From the NCBI GenBank assembly GCA_003667245.1, contig RCNN01000006.1, positions 62,001 to 126,000 on the forward strand: a stretch of DNA of 64,000 nucleotides. The letters are read 5' to 3'. The notes beneath the pieces were generated by a model that did not search any database, was not told the DNA's origin, and saw nothing but the letters and a program-made list of their open reading frames with translations. Shown here piece by piece: positions 46,001 through 57,157 of the stretch. The position numbers and the translations under genes were made by a program. How positions within the stretch are numbered: position 1 is the stretch's first letter; each line of letters opens with the position of its first letter. The DNA comes from Heterostelium multicystogenum. Its lineage: Eukaryota > Evosea > Eumycetozoa > Acytosteliales > Acytosteliaceae.

Positions 46001-47894
46001 TAAGATCGTCCAAGAGAAGGAAGAACTCACTCAAAAAACTCGAGTCTGCCAACAAGGAATCAAAGAAGAGTGCTGACCAAATCAAGGAACTCCAGAAGCA
46101 ACTTCAAGAAGCCAAAGAATCAACTGTTGCTGCTACTCCAACAACCACTTCTTCCAACGTAGACATGACCGCCGAAGTCAAGAGCTTGATGCAAAAGGTA
46201 TTCGTTGGTATCGTAGAGGAATTCGAGGAGGACGAGTCATACTCAACTGAAGATATTATGAGTACATTCAAGGGTGTCATTAAAAAAGACTACCATGGAC
46301 TTTATCCAATCCAGACAACAACCAAAGGAAGATGAAGATGAAGAAGAAGAAGAGGCTGAAGAAGAAGCCGAGGAAGAGGAAGAAGAGGTAGTTGAAGCTG
46401 CCGAAGAAGATGTTGAGGCTGCTGATGAAGCTGCAGAAGAAGAAAAGATTGAAGTTGTCAACAAAGTTTCAGTTCAAGCTCCAGTAGAGGAAAAGGTAGA
46501 AACATCAACTCAAGATGATGAGGACGACGACGATGATGTCGATGAAGAGCTCAATAAGGAAATTGAAGCTGAATTGGCACAATTAGCAAAGGATGAAACT
46601 TCACAATCTGAACCAGAAACCACCAAATCAACTGTTTCGGATGCTGTTGTTCCAGAAGTAGAAGATGTTGTTCCAGAAACTGTCAATGCTCCAGCAACTG
46701 AAGAACCAACCCCAATTCCAACTCCAGTTCCAGCTCCAGCTCCAGTTGAAACATCAGAAAACTTAGATGACGATGACGATGAGGAGATTGAATTTGATGA
46801 AAAAGAATTGGCCGAATTGGAAAAGGAAATGGAAGAAGAAGAGAGAGCTGAAAAGGAAAAGAATGGAGAAACAACCGCCGAAGCAGTTGACAGTGAACCA
46901 CTGGATGTTGTTGTTCCACCAGTCGACCCACTCACCTCCGAATCAGTTGAGGAGCCAGTAAAGACTGTTGAAAGTGAGTCAGAAGATGAAGTTGTTGTTC
47001 CACCAGTTGATGAACCAGTCGAGGTTGTTGAGCCAGTTGAGGTTGCTGAACCAGTTGAAGATGTAGAAGAAGTAGAGGAAGCTGTCAGTGTTGTACCACC
47101 ACCAATCGAAAACACCAGAAATTTCAAGTCCACCACCCATTGAAGACGAAAGTGAGGAAGAAATCGTTGTAGATGAAGTTACTGCTATTCCACCAGCCAT
47201 CGAAGACGAACCAGTCACTTCAGCCTCATCCGAACCAACTCCATCCACTTTGAAGCAAGACGATGATAGCTCAGACAATTCATTCGAGAAGATCCCAGCT
47301 GCCACCCCACCAGAACTAGAGACTGACGAAGATATTGATGTCAATGAGATCGACGAGGAGTCCATGCCACTTGACACCAAGCAAGTACTTTCACATAGAG
47401 TCGAAGCAGTCGAGACCACCAGCTCGCTCCCAGTTGCCACTCCAGCTACCAAGCTCGAAGAACCAAAACCAGCTCCAAAGAAGACATCATTCTTTGACTT
47501 TGAAGACTCATCACCATTCGATACCACCCCAGCAGCCACCACCCCAGCCGTTTCCAAAGCATCCCCATTTGACAACCCATTCGAATCATCAGCTGAAACC
47601 ACAACTACCACCACCCCAAAGAAAGACTTTTTCTCTGATGACTCACTCTTCTCATCTGCCGGACTCGACTCGTCCGATCTTTTCTCCAAGACCAGCACTA
47701 GCTCACCATCAGCAAAGAAATCAACATTCGACTCTGACTCATTGTTCGGAGACTCATTTGTATCAAAATCTAGCACCCCAGTCAAGACCCAACCTAAACA
47801 AGATTTTACCTCACTCTTTGGAGCTGATCCATTGGCAACTCCATCGACTGAAGACAAATCTGAAAAGGAACCAGAGATTGTTTTACCATTATAA
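43044..47894 (+). CDS. FKBP15/WAFL-like protein: WH1-like, FKBP, coiled-coil and acidic C-terminus
   Basis: Exons 43044-43237, 43324-43474 and 43666-47894. The WH1-like region (YVTIGSYSSAIVALRSTGKY, VNWSLSFNSKEESIKFATHI) crosses the splice sites. FKBP domain at 43847-44131: GDRVSIKYSGWLDNN, IRGWDIGIVGM, GYGKTGQSSIPPNSNLIFEV. An Asn/Gln tract (44362-44640), a Pro-Ala repeat (44817-44882), a long coiled coil (about 44890-46150), and an acidic repeat-rich tail follow, ending with SFF/FxDD motifs (SFFDFEDSSPF, DFTSLFGADPL) typical of clathrin-adaptor-binding peptides. Five single extra bases in homopolymers split the frame (about 45293, 45346, 46033, 46282, 47109); fixing each gives about 1,520 residues. 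FKBP15 proteins link endosomes to actin. The segment 43475-43665 stays open and could be retained in some transcripts. Confidence 0.8.
44362..44640 (+). repeat. Asn/Gln-rich low-complexity repeat within the FKBP15-like gene
   Basis: AAC/AAT-rich (NQN and NNNNGF units) tandem coding repeat, prone to length change. A separate Pro-Ala repeat follows at 44817-44882. Confidence 0.85.
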
Positions 47895-48439
47895 ACAAAC
47901 AAATTTAATATTATAATAATTTTTTTTAAAAAAAAAAAAAAGAAAAACAAATATATAAAATAAATAACAACAAACCACCATATTTTAAAACAATAATCTT
48001 ATATATAAGATTTAACTATAACTTTATTTGACATTCGATTTTGTGACATGATCACAAACTACTTTAGACGTTTAGTAACCAAGTTTTGGAGTTTGCTGAT
48101 GAATAGAGATCAGTGGCAAAGGATTTGATTAAAAACCTATCAGATATCTCAATTAGTATATTTTCATATGAATTATAATTAAAAGTCAAGACAATTAAGT
48201 GGATCAGGATGATAACATCATATGAATCTGATGAAAAATGCCCCAAACCCTATCATTGTCTAATACGAATCTATAATTAATTTTTCATTTCTATTTTATC
48301 GTTTTGTTTCATATAAAAGTTTCATGTAATATGGTTGAAACCATGAGTTTTTAATTTTCGTATAGTTTTGTTGTTGGGTTGACATTGAAAAAATGTAGAT
48401 GTGTCTTTTTATCAGGTTTGAAAAACTGAGTCATTCTAT

Positions 48440-48461
48440 GCACCCCAACCCCTTTGGGTGC
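48440..48461. repeat. Short GC-rich hairpin
   Basis: GCACCC pairs with GGGTGC around a ten-base loop, unusual in the AT-rich surroundings. Confidence 0.55.
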
Positions 48462-48578
48462 TGTCTATTCTTCTTGTTTTTCGAGTTTGGTTTTTGATTA
48501 TCATTATCCCCAATGACATTTGATAATCTTAATTATTAAAGTAGGTGGTAATCCAAATGTGCATTCATGAACATTTCA

Positions 48579-48608
48579 CCAAATATCTGGCGATCTACAG
48601 ATATTTGG
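48579..48608. repeat. Perfect 11-bp inverted repeat with 8-nt loop
   Basis: CCAAATATCTG and CAGATATTTGG are exact complements around GCGATCTA. No T-run follows directly, so it is not an obvious terminator. Could be the stem of a small RNA or a protein-binding dyad. Confidence 0.7.
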
Positions 48609-51600
48609 ATTGAGGTTTCACAAAAAAAAGCCAATATCCAAAATGAATTTTTATAAAAATAAATGAAAATTTGATTTCATTGGGTTCTTTTAAGATTCTT
48701 GCAAAAATGCCCTTCTGTGCTCCTCCTACTTCTACATCTTTTTTTAACAATTTTTTTTTAATTTTATTCTTAATTTCTTTTGCTACCTGTCAGGCATATG
48801 ATCATTCATTACAACCGAACATACATCATCAATCAACAATCATCAGTCATTCAGTCAATCCAATCATTTTATTTTTAAAATTAATACAAATAAATAATTA
48901 AAGTTCTTCTTTATCTCTTAGCTTCAAAATATATTTATTAAAATCGTCCAAATTACAATCATTGAAAGAAATTAATTAAATTTGTAAGTTTTATCTACTT
49001 TTAATCGTTATTAAATAAGTAATATTATATATCAAACTAGTTTTATTGTCACAATATATAAATATGTTTATAATCATTTATCGAAATTAACATGTTGTTT
49101 ACATTAAATATTATGATGGAGTTCTCGTTTCAATGTTTTCCGCCTCCACATGGTCAGAGTCATTTTTAATCAAAAATACCGTAATATGCATTGTCAGCTA
49201 TTTTTCATGCACAAAATGAATTCTATTGGAAATTAATGTGAAATGAATTAATTGAGATCCTCATTTTATTTTTCACAATTACATTATTAAATTTAATTCA
49301 TTTTGGATCAATCAATCACATGATGCACAAATCTTATTTTCATAAAAATGAAAAAACGAAAAAATTGTTTGAATTTACCACCAAATACTCATTTCGCCCA
49401 ACAAATTAAAAATCCATCGATAAACTTAAAAATCAAACCCCCAACACCAAATTTGATGAAGCTTTGCAAAACAATACTTTGAATTTGATAAATCAATCAG
49501 TCAGTTGCCAAATATAAACTACAAAAAATACCACACTTGTTCAAACTTTCATTCTGGGAGTTAGGGACCATTTACTACTGTTAATAATCTCTAACGCCTC
49601 GCTGTTGATAAATTGAAAAGCCACCACCTCATACAATGACGGCGAACTATTTTCTCAGCAGGAATATCCACATTAAAGTCATATGAATTTGCAAGGTGCA
49701 TTAAGCAAACAATCATTCATGTCATATTCGTCCATTCCAACTAGAATCTACCATTCCTGCAAGCATCTGGCAAACCTTTTCCAAATCCGTTTTATTAGAA
49801 TAATAGATCAAGATCTGAAAAAATTGATTTTTACCATTTGGTATGTCGCTTGTTGTTTTGTTTCATTTTCATTTTTTCATGTTTTTTTTTTGGTTTGGTT
49901 TTTTCATATTCATTAGACAGAGCTGTGGTGCCACAGACTGATCGTTCATCATTGAATGATAGTCAGCTTTTTTAATTATTTACCACACTCCACCCACACT
50001 GCAGTGTGTTCTAAAAAATCAACTTTAACATTCCTAATCACCCTATGTAATAACACCCCACCACAGTGGTTCTCACAAACACGATTCTATTCCTAGACCT
50101 ATTATCACATCCCCTCAGTTTGTAGTCATCTGAAATCATTATCATTTCAAACAATAAATTATCAGCCGCTTCAATTCTAATTTTCATTCATTTCCAACAT
50201 CACTAATTTTTTTTTGGGATTGATTTGATTAATCCAATTTAATTTTTTTTAATTTAAATATTTTATTATTAATAAAAACAGAGTTCTCAATCGCATATTA
50301 TTCTCAATCACTCGCATCTCAATCTTTAATTCCTTCATCAACATATTCCATTCTCTATTCAATTTGGATCTATATTCTTTAAATAATATAAATAAATAAC
50401 AATCAATCAATCAATCAATCAGTAAACAATCACAATCAAGTCAGCTTTCAAACACAATAGCTATAGTTTAGTTAGTAGTTACTTTAGATTAAAATAGATA
50501 GATACTTTTCTATTTCTTTATTTATATATCTATATCTGTACATATAATATTGTATTATAATACTATTATTATTTTATTATTATTATTATTATCATATATA
50601 TCCTGTAAATTATATACACAACTACAACTCCTATATTATCTTAAATTCATTTTAAAAAAAAGTAATTTATTCAAGTAATTTCCAACAACAACATTGGCAC
50701 ATTAGAAACAGAACCAAAAAAAACTTCTAAAAGAGGCAAAGAACTAAACCCATTAAATTAATTGTGCATCGACCTCAAAATTTCATCTGATTTATCATTT
50801 CTATTTTCTTTATATTGTCCCTCATCTTCCTTTGTAAATAGTTTTATTGTTGTTTAAATAGTTGTAACATCATCACCTCCATCATCATCATCATCATCAT
50901 TATCATTGTCATCAATATTATTGTATAAAAGTATATTTTATTTATTCTGGAACTTACATTTTTAATTAGCAATAATATTAATTAATATTTATTTTATTTA
51001 TTTATTTATTTATTTTTTATATATATATTATCACTGTATCATAAATAAATATTAAGTAGTAAATCATTACTTTCATTTATCATTCAGCGTCAGTTTAGCT
51101 CAGTTCAGTTAAAGACACAACTCATTGTCTAAAAGTGTAGGTATTATTAATATTATATTATCTATATTCTGTTTTGTTGGTCAGCTTGATTTATTGTGGA
51201 GCATTGGATTTCCTTGGTTTCCAGTTTGTTTTCTACCCAAATCTAATTGATCATAGCACTATGATGATCATCGCGATTAGTGATTGGTTATGATCAATCT
51301 TCATACTGCACACCAAGCTGTGTTCATTTCTAATTTCATATTTTAGAGGTATGAAGCTTACAAATTTAATTAATATATTATATTAATTATGATCAACCTA
51401 AACAAAGAAGTTATTATAAATATACACACACCACACGTTATAATCATCTCTAAAGCATACGCTCGTGACTTAATGTGGCGGCACACTTCCACCAACCAGT
51501 CGTGAATCACTCTGTATCATATTTATTCGTTCATAATTTCGATTCTACTATCGTATCTCTCAGTATTTTATAGCGGTAATGACACCCGCATAGCACATCA

Positions 51601-52550
51601 ACACTTCACCCACTCATCATCATATGAAAGTTAGCACACACATGATGATCACCACACAAATGTCTCACGACTTCATGTTTATTATTATTATATTATATTA
51701 TATTATTTATATTAATAACCAGTTGGTTTAGTTTTACGTTAAAGAATATCAATAACCATTCATCTTTATTCTCCCACATTCACATTCACTCATTCATTCA
51801 TTGGTTATCATTAGGTACTACTAGTAGTATCGCCAATAACCACCACCAACACACCAGCCATGTTACTTACGTCGACGATTTGTTCATCCAATCATCGTAA
51901 TGAAAGAAAGCAGAATGAATCGTCAAAGACAATCAACTGTTGTTGTTTTTCATTCAACTAAATTCTAAATTTAATAGTTGTCACTGTTGCCACTTAACTC
52001 CTCGCGCATGCATTGGGGAATCAAACATGTTTCTTAAATTTTTAATTTTTGTAAATGTAAAATTCCTCGATGCAGAGGGGTATCATCCCCCACCTACATT
52101 TAAACAGATTTTTGCTGTTTTTTTGCAAAATTTCTTTAATGGTTAGAGTCATTCTGACCTAAATGTTTTTTTTGTTTGCTTGTGCAAAGGTGTTTATACC
52201 CTAATAAAACGGCTGGCTGGTGTGAATGTTAAGATGGGGTAAACTTATACTTTCTAATTTAATAATAATTATTGAAATATAATAATATTAAAATAATAAT
52301 AATAGTAATTATATGATTAGTATAGTTTGTTCCTTTTATTAAAAATTTCATTTTTCATTGTATTATATTATATTATTTATATATGTTATAAATCAATCAT
52401 ACCCACAATAAGAAAGAGTAAATATATATAGATAAACAATCAAACAAACTACCTTATTTATAAATTGTTTATATCATGTTTTGCATATGCTGTTTGTGAT
52501 CACAACACTTCACATAATAGTGGTTTCCATAGTTATTGTCAGTGGGTGGT

Positions 52551-52564
52551 GATAGGATCCTATC
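52551..52564. repeat. Perfect 14-bp palindrome
   Basis: GATAGGATCCTATC, an exact palindrome containing GATA half-sites on both strands; a possible regulatory dyad for GATA-type factors. Confidence 0.5.
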
Positions 52565-53822
52565 AAAGTGGACACTATCATGCTGAACTATTGCTGTATG
52601 CTTTGTAAATAATGGACAATCAAATCAACATCTAAAATCATCAACTCGAATTTAATGGAAACATTAAATTTCATCAATTACAGATTAGCAAATTGATTGA
52701 TTGTTAATGGTTGGCTGTGAAGACTACCGCGTTTTGAAGCGTTGAGTCATAAAGTCAATATTCAGTTGGTTAATAAATCAGTCATATGAATGATCAGGTT
52801 CATTATGTCGATCTGTGCGCCAACAAACGAACAATAACAATCAATCTATCTATATGTTGATCTGTTATGTCAAACTCACATTCAAATGTTGTTGCAAAAC
52901 ATATCATATTATAAAATATCACACATTTGGTAGCATTCTGCTGTGATAATATTGTGTTGATATATTGATTTACTCTTATTTTATCACAATATTTATTTAT
53001 AATATGTTTTGTCAATTTATAGCCATCAAACACCCATCCCATGAACACCATCACCACTACTACCACTATCTATAAGAACTCAACCACTCAACTCTAAATA
53101 ATAATCATAACCACACAAGAAGCATGCAGTGCGCTTTCATATTTATCATGTCAAATACCCCACCCAATTTCAAATCGATCAAATTGCATATAACCACCAC
53201 ATCACTTATACCATCATAAGTTATCCCCTCAACAATTATTGTTGTTGCAACAACCATCCGCGATCAAAGAATAAACATAAAATAATGATATATTTGATGA
53301 TGTTGCTGGTTTGGGTTAAAAATTAAATAACTAGTTCTTCAACCCATATACAGTTATTCTCTCCATTTTTATACATTCTCATTCAACACATATGCAAATG
53401 TTTGGATTCAAAATTAGATCATACAATCACCATATTCCTAGTCAGTGATCATATTTATATCGACGTCGTTAGACCATATTTTAAAGTAGGAAAAAGAAGA
53501 TGGAGGTGGTTGTTGATGATTAATATTACTATTGACAATAACAATGTAACATTGAATTTCTTTAAATTATCGATACCAACAACAATAACAGCAATACCAT
53601 TACCATCACATCCTTAACCAGCACCAGTTCGACAACTAGCACCACCAGCAACAACCACCATCTCTTGTTACTCACTAGTTCTTGTTTTTATTTTATCTCA
53701 TCTCTTATTTTATTTCACAACATCCACAATCCACTCCACTCTATATTTCACATCACTGGGTTTGGTCTGGTCAGCATCTGCACTTAGTGATAGTAATTAA
53801 ATATCAATAAAATACCGCTGAC

Positions 53823-53893
53823 CGCTGCTGACCGGTTGCTGCTATTATTGCACTCAGCTCTGTTGCTACTCCTTATTTGCTGTAGCAGCAGCG
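53823..53893. repeat. GC-rich inverted-repeat island
   Basis: CGCTGCTG (53823-53830) pairs with CAGCAGCG (53886-53893); alternatively TGCTGCTA (53837-53844) pairs with TAGCAGCA (53883-53890). A direct repeat of CTGACCG lies just left. Local GC is far above the flanks. Confidence 0.5.
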
Positions 53894-54974
53894 CAGAAAC
53901 CAAACCACCTGAACCAAACATACCCCATTTAATCTATTGGATATTAATGGAACATTATCACTAGTGGTTGATGGTAGTGGAAATAGTGTGGGGTGTCTGC
54001 ACATATATTAAAAATACTATGTTAAACAATTTAAATGATTAGAGTTTGAATTGTAATTATTTTCCATTAGACAATTGGCTAACTATTGAACTATTGTTGT
54101 TTTCTTTATTTGTTTTGGATTCATTATCATAAAAACTCCTCCCAATCTTTATATCTTTTTTCATTAACTATGATACTGTTTCTCAATTCTAACAGACAAA
54201 AACCATATCAAAAATTCTACCTTTTTTGTTTATGTGAAAATATCATTCAAATCACACAGCAACAACGTCTCTATAACTAGTTTTCTTTATTGTTTTTTGA
54301 TTTTATAACAACACAATCTTTTTAAAGTTTATCATCATCATCATCAACAACAGCATCATCACTATATAACTATACCATACAGTCCAATATCAATCCAATC
54401 CATCTTAAAATTATCAACATCAATCAGAAATTGAATTATATTATTTTATTTTGATGACCAACAACTTTGATTCATATTTATCTATTATTATTATTATTAT
54501 TATTAAATGATAATTGTAAATTTACATATTTTTACTAACTTAACAACTTCCTTTTTTATTTTATATTTATAAAATTATCAGATAAATCTTTACCTAAAAT
54601 TTCATTGATATTAAGCACCATTCCAATTTAATATTATTAGTAAAATCATATCATCTCAGCAAATCGCTTACCTTTATATATATAAGCCTTGCATTCTCCT
54701 GTAATATTCAAAACTCAACTATCCAACCAAAGAAGTATCAAAGACACAACAGATAGATAATAATATCAGTACTTTATATATATAATAATATTGTAAATAG
54801 TATTTTTTGTAAAGTAAACAGTTTTCAAACAGTTAATTTAAAGGTCATTCCAAATAGTATCGAAACTTATACATCAAAATTTATATCCTCATTTATTGAG
54901 GCAAATTAAAAAAAACAAAAAAAAAAAAACCAATAGTAACATAGTAATAATATCACAGTAATAATATCAGTAAA

Positions 54975-56154
54975 ATGTCACACAGCCCAATTTCTAGTCC
55001 CTCTATCCATCATGGTGGTCATATGATGTCACCACAACACTCCCATCATAGCTCCTCACCACCACACCATTCCCAGTCCCCATCTGTTGCCGAGTCCGAA
55101 ATCGAAGAGAAAAAGTTCATCGCATCACTCTTTAGTTTTATGACCAACAGAGGAACTCCCATTGAGAAGATCCCAATCTTTGACCACAAGGAGCTCAATC
55201 TCCACAAATTGTACACTTGCGTCATCACTCGTGGTGGTTTGGAAGCAGTCATCGAGAACAAATTATGGAGACAGATCACCACCGACTTGGCTGTAGATCC
55301 CGAGCGTACCGATGCCGGATTCCGTTTGAGAATTCACTACTTGAAATTCCTCTACCCTACGAGAGAAAGTATTTCCTCAAGATGGACGACGACGAGAGGT
55401 TCGACTATGAGGCATTCGAGAAGCATCTCTCCAAGTCTCCCTCCGACAAGAAGGGTACCAGCTCAAGAAAGAAGAAATTCCAAAATGCAATCATGTCACC
55501 ACAACCCATCTCGACCTCACCAAACAGTGGAAAATCAACACCATCCCCAACCTCCTCACCAAGCACTCTTTAGTCTCAGCTGTGCCACCACAAAACAACA
55601 TGCCACAGATCAATCATCAACAGTCATCTCAACAATCACTCTATTCTCAACAAGCCCCAGTACCACAACAAAACCATTACCAAACTCAAGTCGAATCACC
55701 AAGTATCAACACCATCGTCGCCGCCAACCATAACAGCAACATTCAACAAAACCAGTATCAACAAAACAGTGTAAATAATTCAGCTCCTGAGTCACAACTT
55801 TCATCCTTTTCCACTTCCCAATTTTTCTCCAATTCTATTTTAAACAACTCGAGCAATCCAAATCCAGTCGCTGTCAATTTGAAACTTTCTCGAGTACAAG
55901 TCCCTCAAGAAATACAATGCTTACCACAGATTAAAAGTTTCAAAATCAACCAAGCCGTAAGGAATTGGTAAAAGCTGTTATCCAACATTTTGGACAACAA
56001 AAGATTGACGAAGAAAGCATTATCACATCATTTTTGAAGAGAATCAAAGCTGGTATGTAGTTTACCATAACTAATTATAGTGAAGCAACTTGTTATTAAC
56101 ATTCATAATTTTTTAGATACCAACACAAGAATTAGACCAGTCGAGAAAGTCTAA
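54975..56154 (+). CDS. ARID/BRIGHT-domain DNA-binding protein, frameshifted
   Basis: Starts MSHSPISSPSIHHGG with a His/Ser/Pro-rich tail. The ARID domain (about residues 40-140) reads KFIASLFSFMTNRGTPIEKI, then LYTCVITRGGLEAVIENKLW and LRIHYLKFLYPYERKYFL once a missing C near 55355-55357 is allowed for. A Ser/Pro/Gln-rich middle follows after another missing base near 55569, then a missing A at about 55933 leads to ELVKAVIQHFGQQKIDEESI. The last exon (56117-56154) joins after a 64-nt intron (56053-56116), ending NTRIRPVEKV. ARID proteins bind AT-rich DNA, often in SWI/SNF complexes. The C-terminal helical segment may bind partners. It is fed by a 7-kb upstream region. Confidence 0.8.
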
Positions 56155-57157
56155 ATTCGCACCGGATGAATATTTCTTAATCTAACCAACTAGAGCATAT
56201 TAAATATTTAACAAAAACCAACAGTCATCAATAGTAGTAAAAGTGTATCAGTAGTCAAGTAAACAGTTTCGTTCATATGTTATAGTAGTAATAAAATAAT
56301 AAACCATTTCCAATTACGTATATCTAGAAGAACCAATAACCAAACCAACCATAAACCAAACAATGATTCATCCACCATGTGAATCAAATCTCAGTTAATC
56401 TCACACTCAATCCATCTTCTTGTATCTCCACTCACAAAATCTTATCTCCAAGATAATCTCCCACACAACCTGCCAATCGATTTATGTTTAAATCATTCAT
56501 TTAAAATCAACTCCAACTTTAATCCATGATTTTTAGATTAATCTCCTTAGATTAGATTAATTAATTAATTGATTGATTAAATGATGATCAACAGAGATCG
56601 ATTGTTGTACAAATATTTTTACTATTTATATATATTTATATATTTATATTAACAACAAGCAACCCCACATGGCAAAATATCTTTCCCGAATTTCTTTTTT
56701 AAATTTAAATTAATAAAAATATTTTTCAAACAAAAAAACAAATTTATTCGTTGTGGTCTAAAGCTTTTTTTGAAAAAAAACACTCCGTATTATGAAAAAA
56801 ATCTTAATTGTTGTTGAAACACACCATATAATTTAAATTTTGAATTTTAAATTTGCTTCATACCCATTGTTATTTAAACCTATTGACCAACTGACTGATT
56901 CATCATTATACAAATATATAATAAATATATCATCACTTGACCTTAAATAGATAGATATCTATTCCACTAGCACATTCAATCAATCGATCAATCAATCAAT
57001 TATTGGCAAGCAACTAATCACCCATCAACCAATCAACCAATCAATCAATCAAATACTAAATAGAAATAGTCTAGATAGCTAGAATTGAACAAACAAAACA
57101 AAATAACTAAAACAAATAGTTAGATAGATAGTCCTTAAAAGTTGATTAGTTTTAAAC
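56155..57157. other. Intergenic gap
   Basis: AT-rich, with CAAT/AATC simple repeats near 56980-57050, forming the promoter of the phosphodiesterase gene. No gene seen. Confidence 0.5.

Larger units (their letters stand above)
47895..54974. other. Seven-kilobase gene-poor region upstream of the ARID gene
   Basis: No convincing gene on either strand; several short open frames (for example 48671-48901, 51940-52146, 53129-53326) lack coding character. It holds hairpins (48440-48461, 48579-48608), a perfect palindrome (52551-52564), a 7-bp inverted repeat with a 2-nt loop near 51250-51265, and a GC-rich island around 53810-53930. CACCC- and CAC-rich stretches occur near 51470-51660. A long upstream region like this often carries developmental control elements in dictyostelids; non-coding RNA genes are possible but none is recognisable by sequence. 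Confidence 0.5.

Noticed and set aside
46510..47950. Long Ser/Thr/Gly-rich minus-strand open frames
   Set aside because: Mirror images of the acidic repeat-rich FKBP15-like tail on the plus strand.
55340..55733. Extension of the ARID gene's first frame (RESISSRWTTTRG...)
   Set aside because: It is the out-of-frame reading after a one-base deletion near 55355; the ARID domain continues in the other frame.
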